DNA of 64,000 nucleotides from Pseudomonadota bacterium (GTDB taxonomy: Bacteria > Pseudomonadota > Alphaproteobacteria > Rhizobiales > JAKPQE01), in assembly GCA_029572955.1 (NCBI GenBank), contig JAKPQE010000113.1, positions 124,001-188,000 of the forward strand, read 5' to 3'. A program made the translations under genes and the position numbers. Positions 8,916 to 16,286 of this stretch are shown here, in pieces. Every line of letters starts with the position of its first letter. The stretch's first letter is position 1. The notes beneath the pieces are model-generated. The model saw only the letters and a program-made list of their open reading frames with translations, was not told the DNA's origin and ran no database searches.

Positions 8916-9327
8916 GGTGCCCTCTCTCGGTTGCCCGCCCGTCCCCGCCTGCGGGCGCGAGCCGTCGGTCGCGTCGAACGCGATCGCCGGAAACACTAGG
9001 GCGCCGGCCGAGCGCCGGCAACACGCGCCGCCGCGGCCGGCCACGTCATCGATCCGTCATCGAGGCCGGCTAGTGATGGGCTCGGGTCCGGCCGGATCGG
9101 CATGATGCGCTCGGACCCTTGTTGCGGTGTACCTCGCGCGGCAAGCGGCAGACCGAGCCCTCGCCGGATACGCGGACACCACCCTGGTTGTCGCGCCCTC
9201 GGCTCGTTCGGAGACCGCCGGCGCCCCGGCAAACCGATCGCGACGCAAGGATGCGCGCGGCCGGAGCGGCGCCTGAAGGCACGACGACCGTCGACACACG
9301 ATCTGGCGTTTCGCCTGGAGAAAACGA
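8916..9327. other. Intergenic region, no gene seen
   Basis: This is a 412-bp divergent gap between the C_GCAxxG_C_C gene and the HD-domain gene. It must contain both promoters. Open frames here are fragments with unnatural Arg-rich composition. I see no clear repeat, terminator or operator. Confidence 0.4.
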
Positions 9328-9885
9328 ATGCGACTCATCGACGACATCATCTGCCGGCTGACCCGCGAGGGCGGCCGCATCTATGACGGCGAGGCCGTCA
9401 ACCAGCTCGAGCACGCGCTGCAGTGCGCCGCCCTCGCCCGCCGCGAGAGCGCCCCGGACGCGCTCGTCGTCGCCGCGCTGCTGCACGACTATGGCCATGT
9501 GCTTTCCGACGGCGGCAACACCACGGGTCGCCGCATCGCGCCGCGCCACGAGGATGTCGCCGCCCGGCATCTCGCCGCCGTCTTCCCGGCGGCGGTGACC
9601 GAGCCGATCCGCCTGCATGTCGCCGCCAAGCGCTATCTCTGCACCATCGATCCGGACTATCGCGACGCGCTGACGCCGGCCTCGCGCGCCTCGCTGAAGG
9701 CGCAGGGCGGCCCGTTCGACGAGGACGGGGTGCATATCTTCAAGCGCAGCCGTTTCTGGGGCGATGCCGTGCGCCTGCGCCAGTGGGACGACATGGCGAA
9801 GGTCGCGGGCCTGCGCACGCCGGGCCTCGCGACCTATCGCGGCGCGATGGTCGCACTTGCCGAGCGGGTCGCGGCGGTCGCCTGA
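9328..9885 (+). CDS. PhnZ-like HD-domain protein
   Basis: The 185-residue protein has a one-domain HD fold with the metal ligands in order: QLEHALQCAALA (His29), LLHDYGH (His-Asp about 52-53), APRHEDVAARHL and a later IRLHVAAKRYL. This arrangement matches the phosphonate-associated HDIG family that includes PhnZ. PhnZ is a mixed-valent di-iron oxygenase that cleaves 2-amino-1-hydroxyethylphosphonate to glycine and phosphate. PhnZ works with the 2-oxoglutarate oxygenase PhnY, and no PhnY is seen here. TGGAGAAAACGA precedes the ATG. The exact substrate cannot be read from the sequence; a plain phosphohydrolase is possible. Confidence 0.75.
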   Translation: MRLIDDIICRLTREGGRIYDGEAVNQLEHALQCAALARRESAPDALVVAALLHDYGHVLSDGGNTTGRRIAPRHEDVAARHLAAVFPAAVTEPIRLHVAAKRYLCTIDPDYRDALTPASRASLKAQGGPFDEDGVHIFKRSRFWGDAVRLRQWDDMAKVAGLRTPGLATYRGAMVALAERVAAVA

Positions 9886-9936
9886 GGGCGACTGCCCGAC
9901 CCGGCCTTGCCGCGGGATGGGCGGGCATCGCCGGGC

Positions 9937-10518
9937 TCAGTCTTTCCGGCCGGAACGCTTGCGAAACCTCGACGCCAAGACAAGAGCGACGAGCAAGGCG
10001 ACGACGCCGGCCGCCGCGAAGGGAAGGACGGCACTTCCGCCTTCGGGGCTCGCCAGGACGCTCCACGCGGACTTTCCCACCGCCCCGAGAACCGCGACGG
10101 CCCCGCCCCAAACGAGCGAGCGGCGCCAGAACGCGACGGCAAGCGCGACGAGAAACGCGGCGACGAAAACGATCGCGGCGATGTTCTGGAGGTCGAATCC
10201 GGCTTTCAGCCGCGCGCGCTCCATGGCGAGAAACTCGGCGACCCGAGGATCGACCTCCATCGGCGCCGGAAACCAGAACATCGACGTCAGGATGGCGAGG
10301 ATTGTCGCCAGCATGCCGTTGAGGCTCCGGCGGTAGGCAAAGAAGCAAAACGGCAGGATCAGCAATGGGCGCACGACCCAGGACAAGGTGTTCTGGTGGC
10401 GCCGGAAGGCCCATTCGAACACGCCGTCGTTCGTGAAGAAGACAAGGAGAAAAGCCGCCAGCGCGGCAGTCAGGACAACCGTCAGGACGCGGTCGAGGAC
10501 TGCCTTTGCGTTCGACAT
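9937..10518 (-). CDS. Hypothetical inner-membrane protein with about six TM segments
   Basis: This 193-residue protein is not recognised. Hydrophobic segments lie near residues 10-30, 45-60, 66-82, 112-130, 134-153 and 160-182, separated by short charged loops. The C-terminal tail is strongly basic (SRFRKRSGRKD), suggesting a cytoplasmic end. A loop containing VDPRVAEFLAMERARLKAGFD lies between segments three and four. GGGAGG precedes the ATG. It converges on the HD-domain gene but shares no obvious function with it. Confidence 0.7.
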   Translation of the reverse strand: MSNAKAVLDRVLTVVLTAALAAFLLVFFTNDGVFEWAFRRHQNTLSWVVRPLLILPFCFFAYRRSLNGMLATILAILTSMFWFPAPMEVDPRVAEFLAMERARLKAGFDLQNIAAIVFVAAFLVALAVAFWRRSLVWGGAVAVLGAVGKSAWSVLASPEGGSAVLPFAAAGVVALLVALVLASRFRKRSGRKD

Positions 10519-10756
10519 CTCGCCACCTCCCCGTCATTCCGCCTGCGCCCGCCGACCAGGGCGACCTTCTCGCCGGGCCGAAGAGGCTCCGGCGATCGCC
10601 GGTCCTGACCTGAGACTATGGTGACGCGCCGGGAGACGTTCCAGATAGTCCATTGGGCAATGACGGAGAGTCACGGACACGGTCCGGGCCGAAGCTGCGG
10701 GCGCAGGGCGGGTCGCGGCGGTCGCCCGAGCGCGGCCACCCTGCCCGGCCCCGCCG

Positions 10757-11515
10757 TCAGGCGTCGGCCACGTTGCGCCTGCCGTCGGCGCCGAATTCCC
10801 TCAGGTAGCCCTCGCGCACCCAGGGGTAGCGCGCCGCCATCTCGTCGTCGTAGCCGAGGTTCCTGGCCGTCGGCGAACGCGACTTGCCCTCGGTGGAGAT
10901 CAGCAGGGTGCCGACGAGGCGATCGACGAGATTGGAGCCGATGCCGAAATTGACCTGTTCGTCGAGGAAATGGTGCCGGAGATGGTTTTCCTTCTTCCGG
11001 CGAAGCCAGGCATTGCCGAAATCACCGGGTACATGCGCCACGGCATGCATGAACTCGTAATAGAGGAAGGCCGCGAAATTGGTCGCCACGAGCGGCAGGA
11101 ACAGATCGAGGTTGCCGACGACGCCCGCCATCACCAGCGACAGCAGCACGAGGAACGGCACCGAACTCGTCGGGTCGGCAAAGAGCACCGAGACGTCGCC
11201 GGGCGCCATGTGATGGTCGTAGTGGAGACGGCGCCAGAGCGTCGCCGTCCAGCGCGACCGGGCAAGGAAATTGGCATGCAGGATGTAGCGATGCAGACCG
11301 TATTCGATGAAGGAGAAGGCAGCGAACGAATAGACGCCGGCGATCGCCAGGCGCAGCGGGGCGGCGTCGGCAAATGCCACGTAGACCGCGGTCGTGATCG
11401 CGACCACCGCATAGATCTGAATGCCGAAATGCTGGAAAAGCGCGGCCAGGAACCCGGAAGCGTTCAACGGCGGGCAATGGGCGAATTTCCGTGCCCAAGC
11501 CTTGTCACCAAGCAT
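10757..11515 (-). CDS. Sterol desaturase / fatty acid hydroxylase family membrane protein
   Basis: This 252-residue integral membrane di-iron enzyme shows the histidine boxes HRYILH, HYDHH, HAVAH and HLRHHF between hydrophobic segments, as in the FA_hydroxylase family. Members hydroxylate or desaturate acyl chains, carotenoids or sterols; the substrate here is not evident. I chose ATG 11515, which has AAGGGGG 7-8 nt upstream, over the GTG at 11533, whose codons overlap that site. The tRNA-Ser gene begins 48 nt upstream on the same strand. Confidence 0.85.
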   Translation of the reverse strand: MLGDKAWARKFAHCPPLNASGFLAALFQHFGIQIYAVVAITTAVYVAFADAAPLRLAIAGVYSFAAFSFIEYGLHRYILHANFLARSRWTATLWRRLHYDHHMAPGDVSVLFADPTSSVPFLVLLSLVMAGVVGNLDLFLPLVATNFAAFLYYEFMHAVAHVPGDFGNAWLRRKKENHLRHHFLDEQVNFGIGSNLVDRLVGTLLISTEGKSRSPTARNLGYDDEMAARYPWVREGYLREFGADGRRNVADA

Positions 11516-11563
11516 GCCCGCCCCCTTTCGCACATTGCCGCGAAGCCTGCCGGATCGAAGGAA

Positions 11564-11656
11564 TGGCGGAGACGGAGGGATTCGAACCCTCGATACGGCT
11601 TTTGACCGTATAACGGTTTAGCAAACCGCCGCCTTCAGCCTCTCGGCCACGTCTCC
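11564..11656 (-). tRNA. tRNA-Ser(GCU)
   Basis: Read on the minus strand, the 93-nt gene starts GGAGACGTGGCCGAGAGG. It has anticodon loop TTTGCTAAA (GCU, reading AGC/AGU), a long variable arm typical of tRNA-Ser, the T-loop GGTTCGAATCC, the closing CGTCTCC and an encoded G-CCA end. Confidence 0.96.
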
Positions 11657-11750
11657 GTTGGGGCGAATTCCTACAGGGCGAACCGCCCTGCCGTCAACGC
11701 GCGATATGGAGATTTTCGCGCGCCGGACAAGTGCCGGCGCGCCGCTTCGC

Positions 11751-12335
11751 TCAGCCACCCGCCCCGGCGATGCGCCCGGCGATCGCCTCGACGAGACCGG
11801 GCCCCTTGTCGCGGCCGAGGACCGCCGTCTTCTCCGCCGTGCGGCCCCAGGCGACGACGCCGACGACAGCGAGCGGCGCGGTGTAGAACCAGGCGAGGGA
11901 CGAGAGCGCCGAGGCGACCGCCGAGAGCGCCGCGACATCGCCCGAGACGATGGCGACGACGATCGCGGCGACGAGGGCGATGCCGGTCGAGAACCACACG
12001 ACATTGGCGCCGATGCCCCAGAGCGGGCGCCAGTTGCGCTGCAGCGCCGAGTGCGCGGTCATCTCGCGCCACTGCGTCGCCGCCACGGTTTCGAGCGCCC
12101 GGCCCATGTGTTCGTAGACGATGCCCGGAACGGCCTCCTCGAGGCCGTTGATCGTGGCGACGGTCGCCGCCGGGTCCTTGCCGACCGCCATGTCGATGGC
12201 GTCGGGGTCGACGTCGGTGCCGAGTGCTGCGCCGATCGCCGCGCCGACGGCGGCGCCGGCCGGGCCGCCGAGGGCGCCGCCGACGACCGGCGCGCCGAGA
12301 CCGACGAGCTTCTTGCCGAGTTCCTTCCAGTCCAT
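11751..12335 (-). CDS. 3-TM holin of the gene-transfer-agent type
   Basis: The 194-residue protein begins with a conserved glycine/alanine-rich segment (LGAPVVGGALGGPAGAAVGAAIG). A DPEA-like region, KDPAATVATINGLEEA, follows, then two or three hydrophobic segments near 105-165 and a short basic tail. This layout matches the GTA_holin_3TM family, which makes holes in the inner membrane so that an endolysin can reach the wall. The gene starts 3 nt after the endolysin stop, and its ribosome-binding site GGCGGAGG lies inside the endolysin end. Translational coupling is therefore likely. No phage head or tail gene is nearby. Confidence 0.75.
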   Translation of the reverse strand: MDWKELGKKLVGLGAPVVGGALGGPAGAAVGAAIGAALGTDVDPDAIDMAVGKDPAATVATINGLEEAVPGIVYEHMGRALETVAATQWREMTAHSALQRNWRPLWGIGANVVWFSTGIALVAAIVVAIVSGDVAALSAVASALSSLAWFYTAPLAVVGVVAWGRTAEKTAVLGRDKGPGLVEAIAGRIAGAGG

Positions 12336-12338
12336 GGC

Positions 12339-12998
12339 TCACGCCTCCGCCTTGAGCTTGCCGCCGGAGCGGACGACGAGCCGCCAGGCCGCGAAGACGG
12401 CAAGGGCGGCGAGAACGACGACGCCGGCAACGACGAGGCCGCTGGAGACAGCGCCCTCGGTGTCCGGCTCGGTGGTCACGGCGACGGTTGCGGCGACCGG
12501 TGCGGCGGCGATCGCCGTCGCGGTGGCGATCTTCTCGGCCCCCGCCTTCGCCCTCGACCGGTAGCGGCCGCGGAAGATGAGGTCGGCCTCGGCGGCGCGG
12601 CGGCGGGCGAGACCCTTGACGACGCGGCCGCCGGCCTTGTTCCAGAGCATGAGCTGGCGCTCGGCCGCGGCCATGTCGCCGCGCCGGTAGGACCTCACCC
12701 AGCTCGCCCGGTGAATGGCGCCGGTGTTGTAGTCGAAGGAGACGGCACCGTCGAAAACGTGCTGCGGCACCTCCCCGAGAGCGGCCGCGACGCGCATCTC
12801 GAAGCGGCCGAGATCGCGGGCGAAGATCGCCAGCGCCTCTGCCCGGGTGATCGTCATGCCGGCCTTCGGCACCGGCGGGCCGGCATTGGCGGTGTGGCCG
12901 ACGCCGATGGTGAGAATGCCGGCAACGTCCCGGTAGGCCTTCAGCACCACGCCCTCGTGGCCGGCGATGTCGTCGCGTCCGCGCCCGGAAGTCTTCAT
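12339..12998 (-). CDS. GH24 lysozyme-type endolysin with C-terminal membrane anchor
   Basis: The 219-residue protein opens with a GH24 (T4-lysozyme-like) domain. Catalytic E15 (GHEG), D24 and T30 have the same spacing as the E11-D20-T26 triad of T4 lysozyme. YRDVAGILTIGVGHT and the later DGAVSFDYNTG are family motifs. After residue about 150 comes an Ala-rich linker and then a hydrophobic segment (SGLVVAGVVVLAALAVFAAW) with a basic tail, so the enzyme is probably membrane-tethered. That is unusual for GH24. The start at 12998 has AGAGG 6 nt upstream, and a transcription terminator lies directly in front of it. It cleaves peptidoglycan glycan strands. Confidence 0.88.
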   Translation of the reverse strand: MKTSGRGRDDIAGHEGVVLKAYRDVAGILTIGVGHTANAGPPVPKAGMTITRAEALAIFARDLGRFEMRVAAALGEVPQHVFDGAVSFDYNTGAIHRASWVRSYRRGDMAAAERQLMLWNKAGGRVVKGLARRRAAEADLIFRGRYRSRAKAGAEKIATATAIAAAPVAATVAVTTEPDTEGAVSSGLVVAGVVVLAALAVFAAWRLVVRSGGKLKAEA

Positions 12999-13010
12999 GG
13001 GGAACCTCTC

Positions 13011-13042
13011 GAAAGAAAAAGGGCCGCCCGGATGAGCGGCCC
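13011..13042 (-). terminator. Terminator/attenuator immediately before the endolysin ribosome-binding site
   Basis: On the minus strand a perfect 7-bp GGGCCGC/GCGGCCC stem (13036-13042 with 13021-13027, 8-nt loop) is followed by TTTTTCTTTC (13011-13020). The endolysin ribosome-binding site and ATG (12998) follow at once. It may end the Sel1 transcript or attenuate the lysis genes. Confidence 0.7.
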
Positions 13043-13068
13043 TGCTGGGAAGAAAACGGCTGTCGAAA

Positions 13069-13109
13069 CGACAAGTGCCCGGCGCCGTCACGGCACCGGG
13101 CACTTGTCG
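13069..13109. repeat. Long inverted repeat with perfect 14-bp arms
   Basis: The arms 13069-13082 and 13096-13109 (CGACAAGTGCCCGG and its complement) are perfect. The 13-nt centre is itself partly self-complementary. It stands between the Sel1 gene and the endolysin attenuator. It could act as a first terminator hairpin, an operator or part of an antiterminator. Confidence 0.75.
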
Positions 13110-13222
13110 AGAAGATAGGAATTTATACCTTCAGCAGCGTCGCGGTGTCAACGTCGCGCCCCTCCCCGCCCCACGGGGAGACATGCGTCGGTCGAGACCG
13201 GTCGGCGCCGAGGCCTGTCGGC

Positions 13223-13492
13223 TCAGTGAGTGCGCAGCCACTCGCGGGCTTCGCGCTGGGCGGCGGCGACGTCGGCCGAGGTCATCTCGCTGGCGACTTC
13301 CTGACGGTAGCGCGCGGCATCGCGGTTGCCCTTGGCGGCGGCGAGGTTGAACCACTTGTGCGCTTCGACGAGATCGGTCGAAACGTTGCGCCCGGTCGAA
13401 TACATCATGCCGAGCTGGAAAAACACGTCGCCGGGCGCGCTCTGCATGCCCATCGCGGCGAGATTGACTTCATTGACCTCAAAGCGAGCCAT
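13223..13492 (-). CDS. Small Sel1-repeat (TPR-like) protein
   Basis: The 89-residue protein contains one clear Sel1 repeat, FFQLGMMYSTGRNVSTDLVEAHKWFNLAAAKGN, and part of a second. It has no signal peptide, so it is probably cytosolic. Single-repeat Sel1 proteins of this size are common in Rhizobiales and likely mediate protein contacts. The start at 13492 (MARFEVNEVN) has GGGGAAG upstream; the in-frame extension to 13630 has unlike composition. Strong hairpins follow the stop within 160 nt. Confidence 0.8.
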   Translation of the reverse strand: MARFEVNEVNLAAMGMQSAPGDVFFQLGMMYSTGRNVSTDLVEAHKWFNLAAAKGNRDAARYRQEVASEMTSADVAAAQREAREWLRTH

Positions 13493-13793
13493 GTTACTTC
13501 CCCTGTCCCTTGCTTCCCGTAGTCGTCCGGAGTTCTTCCGGTCGCGTTGCTTTGGACTTTCCTGTCCGATGCTTCGAGGATGCCGGGCACCGCTGAATCC
13601 GTCGTTAAATGACGCGCTTAATTTTCTCAAAACGACTCAAAAACTATTGGTAAATTTCACGAGTCGTTAGCCTTGAAACGCCGGAAAGCCGAGGCTTTTC
13701 CAGCGCGTTGCGGTCGTAACCGCTTCTCAACCATCACCGTTCGGTAACCCTCTTGCGGAAAGTCCGGGAAATTTCCGCGCCGGGCCGGTGCCG
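13493..13793. other. Intergenic region with AT-rich segment
   Basis: This 301-bp gap between Sel1 and the FAD oxidoreductase is AT-rich at about 13600-13670. It includes an interrupted inverted repeat CGACTC...GAGTCG (about 13632-13667), which may belong to the Sel1 promoter. No gene is seen. Confidence 0.4.
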
Positions 13794-15197
13794 TCAGCGG
13801 GCGAGGAAACGGGCGAGAGCCGCCGGAAGGTTGATCCCCGGCAGGACGCCGCGATCGGTGGCGCCATACCAGAGATAGGCGAGCTGCAGGTATCTGCGGC
13901 GAAGCGCCGGCAGCGGCGGCACCGGTGGCGGCGCCCGCATGAAGTCCGGCAGGCCGGGATCGCCTGCCCCGGCCACGAGCCGGGCCAGCGCCTGCCCTGC
14001 CCGGGTCGCCATGGCGACGCCGTTGCCGTGATAGAGATGGGCGTACCAGACGCCGGGATCGCCGGGATCGCGCCAGACATGGGGCACGAGATCGAAGGCG
14101 AGCGCGACGAACCCGCCCCAGCGATAGTCGAAAGGCACTTCGGCCCAGGCCGGGAACATCGCCTCGAAATCGCGGCGCAGGCGCCGGAACCAGCCCTCGC
14201 GCGCCGCCTCGTCGAGCGACAGGCCGCCACGGCCGCCGAAGAGGAAGCGGCCGTCCGGCAGCAGGCGGAAATAGTGAAGAAGGTTGCGGCTGTCATAGGC
14301 GAGCGTCGTCGCGCGCCAGCCCGCGGCGGCGATCTCGGCCTCGGTCAGCGGCCGCGTCACGCCGATGCCCGACAGCGCCGGCAGGACCGCCGTCTCGGCG
14401 CGCGGGCGCAGCCCCCTCGGGTGATAGCCGTTGACGGCGACGACGATCGCGCCGGCATCGATGCGGCCGCGCGGCGTCGCGAGGAGGTGGCGGCCGCGAT
14501 CCTCGCGCCAGCCGAGGACCGGCGTCTCGCCATGGACGACGGCGCCGGCGGCGATCGCGGCGTCGGCAAGGCCGCGCGCATAGCGCAGCGGATGGAGGCC
14601 GAAGCCCTTTTCGACAAAGATGGCGCCGTGCGCGCCCTGCGCCCGGAGCCCGCGCGCGGCGAGGTCGTCGCGACCGAGCACTTCTGTGCGGCAGCCGAAG
14701 CGCCGGGCCGCGGCCTCGGCTTCGGCGCGCATCGCGGCGGGTTTCATCGACCGGTGCAGCAGTTCGATTTCGCCGTCCGCCGTCTGGCGGGCATCGATCG
14801 CCTCCTCCTCGAGGATCGCGGCGGCGAGATCGACGGCCTCGATCATCAGCCGGTCGAAGCGGCGGGCCGCGTCGGCGCCGTGGCGCGCCGCCATCGCGGC
14901 GGGGTCGAGCTTGCTGCCACCGAGACAGCAGAAGCCGCCATTGCGGCCCGAGGCGCCCCAGCCCGGCTCGCCGGCATCGAGGACGATGACGGTGCGGCCG
15001 TGGTCGCGGGCGAGATGGAGCGCCGCCGAGAGCCCGGTGAAGCCGGCGCCGATCACCGCGACATCGCAGCGGACCTCGCCGGCGAGCGGCGCCGCGGCAT
15101 GCGCCATCGGCGGCGCCGAGGCGCGCCACCAGGATTCGACCTCGCGCTCGCCGAAAACGGCGGGCCCATAGAGATGGTCGAGCTTGGCAGGGGGCAT
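13794..15197 (-). CDS. FAD-dependent amine/amino-acid oxidase (DAO family, PuuB-like)
   Basis: The 467-residue protein has the N-terminal dinucleotide-binding motif DVAVIGAGFTGLSAALHLA (about residues 44-62). GWGASGRNGGFCC follows, the segment where the DAO family contacts FAD. A later FGGRGG and RWGGFVALAFDLVPHV complete the fold. Closest in pattern are gamma-glutamylputrescine and related amine oxidoreductases, which release aldehyde, ammonia and H2O2. No putrescine-pathway partner is adjacent, so the substrate is open. The start at 15197 (MPPAKLDHLYGP) matches the family N-terminus, but its ribosome-binding site is weak. Confidence 0.82.
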   Translation of the reverse strand: MPPAKLDHLYGPAVFGEREVESWWRASAPPMAHAAAPLAGEVRCDVAVIGAGFTGLSAALHLARDHGRTVIVLDAGEPGWGASGRNGGFCCLGGSKLDPAAMAARHGADAARRFDRLMIEAVDLAAAILEEEAIDARQTADGEIELLHRSMKPAAMRAEAEAAARRFGCRTEVLGRDDLAARGLRAQGAHGAIFVEKGFGLHPLRYARGLADAAIAAGAVVHGETPVLGWREDRGRHLLATPRGRIDAGAIVVAVNGYHPRGLRPRAETAVLPALSGIGVTRPLTEAEIAAAGWRATTLAYDSRNLLHYFRLLPDGRFLFGGRGGLSLDEAAREGWFRRLRRDFEAMFPAWAEVPFDYRWGGFVALAFDLVPHVWRDPGDPGVWYAHLYHGNGVAMATRAGQALARLVAGAGDPGLPDFMRAPPPVPPLPALRRRYLQLAYLWYGATDRGVLPGINLPAALARFLAR

Positions 15198-15420
15198 GGG
15201 CGAGAGGGTCCGCGCCGCGGGGCGATGAGGAGTGCGCCCGGCATCTTCGGATGCCCGCGCCGGCGGGGCAAGAGGACAGGCGCACCATCGGCGCTCATGA
15301 ATTCGACTCGGATGACGTTGCGTCACAGCTTTTCAAACGACCACGCCCGGCCTTAGATTTCTTCCCGTAGCCGGGCGGCACCGCCAAGAGTTGCCGCCGG
15401 AGGAACCCGAGGTGAGGCGA

Positions 15421-15837
15421 ATGTCTGCAACGAAAATCCTGGCCGCGGCCGCGGTCCTTGCGTGTCTTTCCGGTGGGGCGGCGCTCGCCGCCGACGTGAC
15501 CGGCGTGTGGCTCTCGGCGAGCGGAGAGACCAAGGTGCGCATCGCGCCCTGCGGCGGCTCGCTATGCGGCACGGTGGTCTGGGCGAAGGGCGACCCGAAA
15601 GACACCGAGAACCCGGACGCCGGCAAGCAGTCCCGTCCGGTTCAGGGCATCCAGATGCTGTGGGGCCTGAAGCCGACCGGCAAGGCCGAGGAATATGGCG
15701 GCAAGCTCTACAACTACAAGGACGGCAAGACCTACGACGGCAAGATGAGCCTTTCGAGCGCCGACAAGCTGAAGCTTTCTGGCTGCGTGCTCGGCGGCGT
15801 CATATGCAAGAGCCAGAGCTGGTCGCGGTCGAAATAA
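15421..15837 (+). CDS. Secreted DUF2147 protein
   Basis: The 138-residue protein has a signal peptide (MSATKILAAAAVLACLSGGA, cleavage after ALAA). A DUF2147 domain follows: DVTGVWLSASGETKVRIAPCGGSLCGTVVW, then LWGLKP, YNYKDGKTYDGKM and a final CVLGGVICKSQSW. Four cysteines in two close pairs suggest disulfides. The family is periplasmic with a lipocalin-like fold and no known function. GAGG and GGAGG lie just upstream of the ATG. Confidence 0.88.
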   Translation: MSATKILAAAAVLACLSGGAALAADVTGVWLSASGETKVRIAPCGGSLCGTVVWAKGDPKDTENPDAGKQSRPVQGIQMLWGLKPTGKAEEYGGKLYNYKDGKTYDGKMSLSSADKLKLSGCVLGGVICKSQSWSRSK

Positions 15838-15864
15838 GCCGGTCGCCGTTCAGGACCCGTTCAG

Positions 15865-15899
15865 CCCGCCCGGGCAAAGCTCGGCTTTCCTCGGGCGGG
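15865..15899 (+). terminator. Two-tier hairpin before the SH3 gene
   Basis: An 8-bp outer stem (15865-15872 with 15892-15899) encloses an AAAGC/GCTTT inner stem. A short T-run (CTTTT) follows. The right arm includes the GGGAG ribosome-binding site of the gene that starts at 15911. It may terminate the DUF2147 transcript or control translation. Confidence 0.55.
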
Positions 15900-15910
15900 A
15901 GACGCTTTTC

Positions 15911-16261
15911 ATGTTCCGGACGATCCTTGCAGCCGTATTCCTGATGCTCGCGCCGACGTTGGCGCACGCGGTGGCGGACGGGCCCGATGCCTATCGGGTG
16001 GTCGGTGTCGCCGCCGACGACGTCCTCAATATCCGCAGCGGACCGTCGGTCCGCTTCGACATCGTCGGCACGGTGCCGCATGACGGGCGGGGCCTCGAGA
16101 ACCTTGCCGAATGCACGCCGAAACTGCCGGTCGACACGCTGGTGGAGATGTCCTCGAAGGACCTCAAGGCGCTCCGGCAGCGGACCTGGTGCCGGATCGG
16201 CTATCGCGGCGTGACGGGCTGGGTCGCCGCCCGCTTTCTGGCCGAGGACGGCGGCGAATAA
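15911..16261 (+). CDS. Secreted bacterial SH3-domain protein
   Basis: The 116-residue protein has a signal peptide (MFRTILAAVFLMLAPTLAHA). One bacterial SH3 domain follows, with the typical VLNIRSGPSVRFDIVGTVPHDGRG and the closing WCRIGYRGVTGWVAARFL. Such domains bind peptidoglycan peptides or other envelope partners. It lies 73 nt after the DUF2147 gene on the same strand, separated by a hairpin that overlaps its ribosome-binding site. It converges on the GST gene, 25 nt away. Confidence 0.87.
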   Translation: MFRTILAAVFLMLAPTLAHAVADGPDAYRVVGVAADDVLNIRSGPSVRFDIVGTVPHDGRGLENLAECTPKLPVDTLVEMSSKDLKALRQRTWCRIGYRGVTGWVAARFLAEDGGE

Positions 16262-16286
16262 CGCCGCCGACCCGGACCGGGCATCG

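Noticed and set aside
11564-13109. A prophage or integrative element using tRNA-Ser as attachment site
   Set aside because: Only two lysis genes are present, there is no integrase, and no duplicated tRNA 3' end was seen within the nearby sequence.
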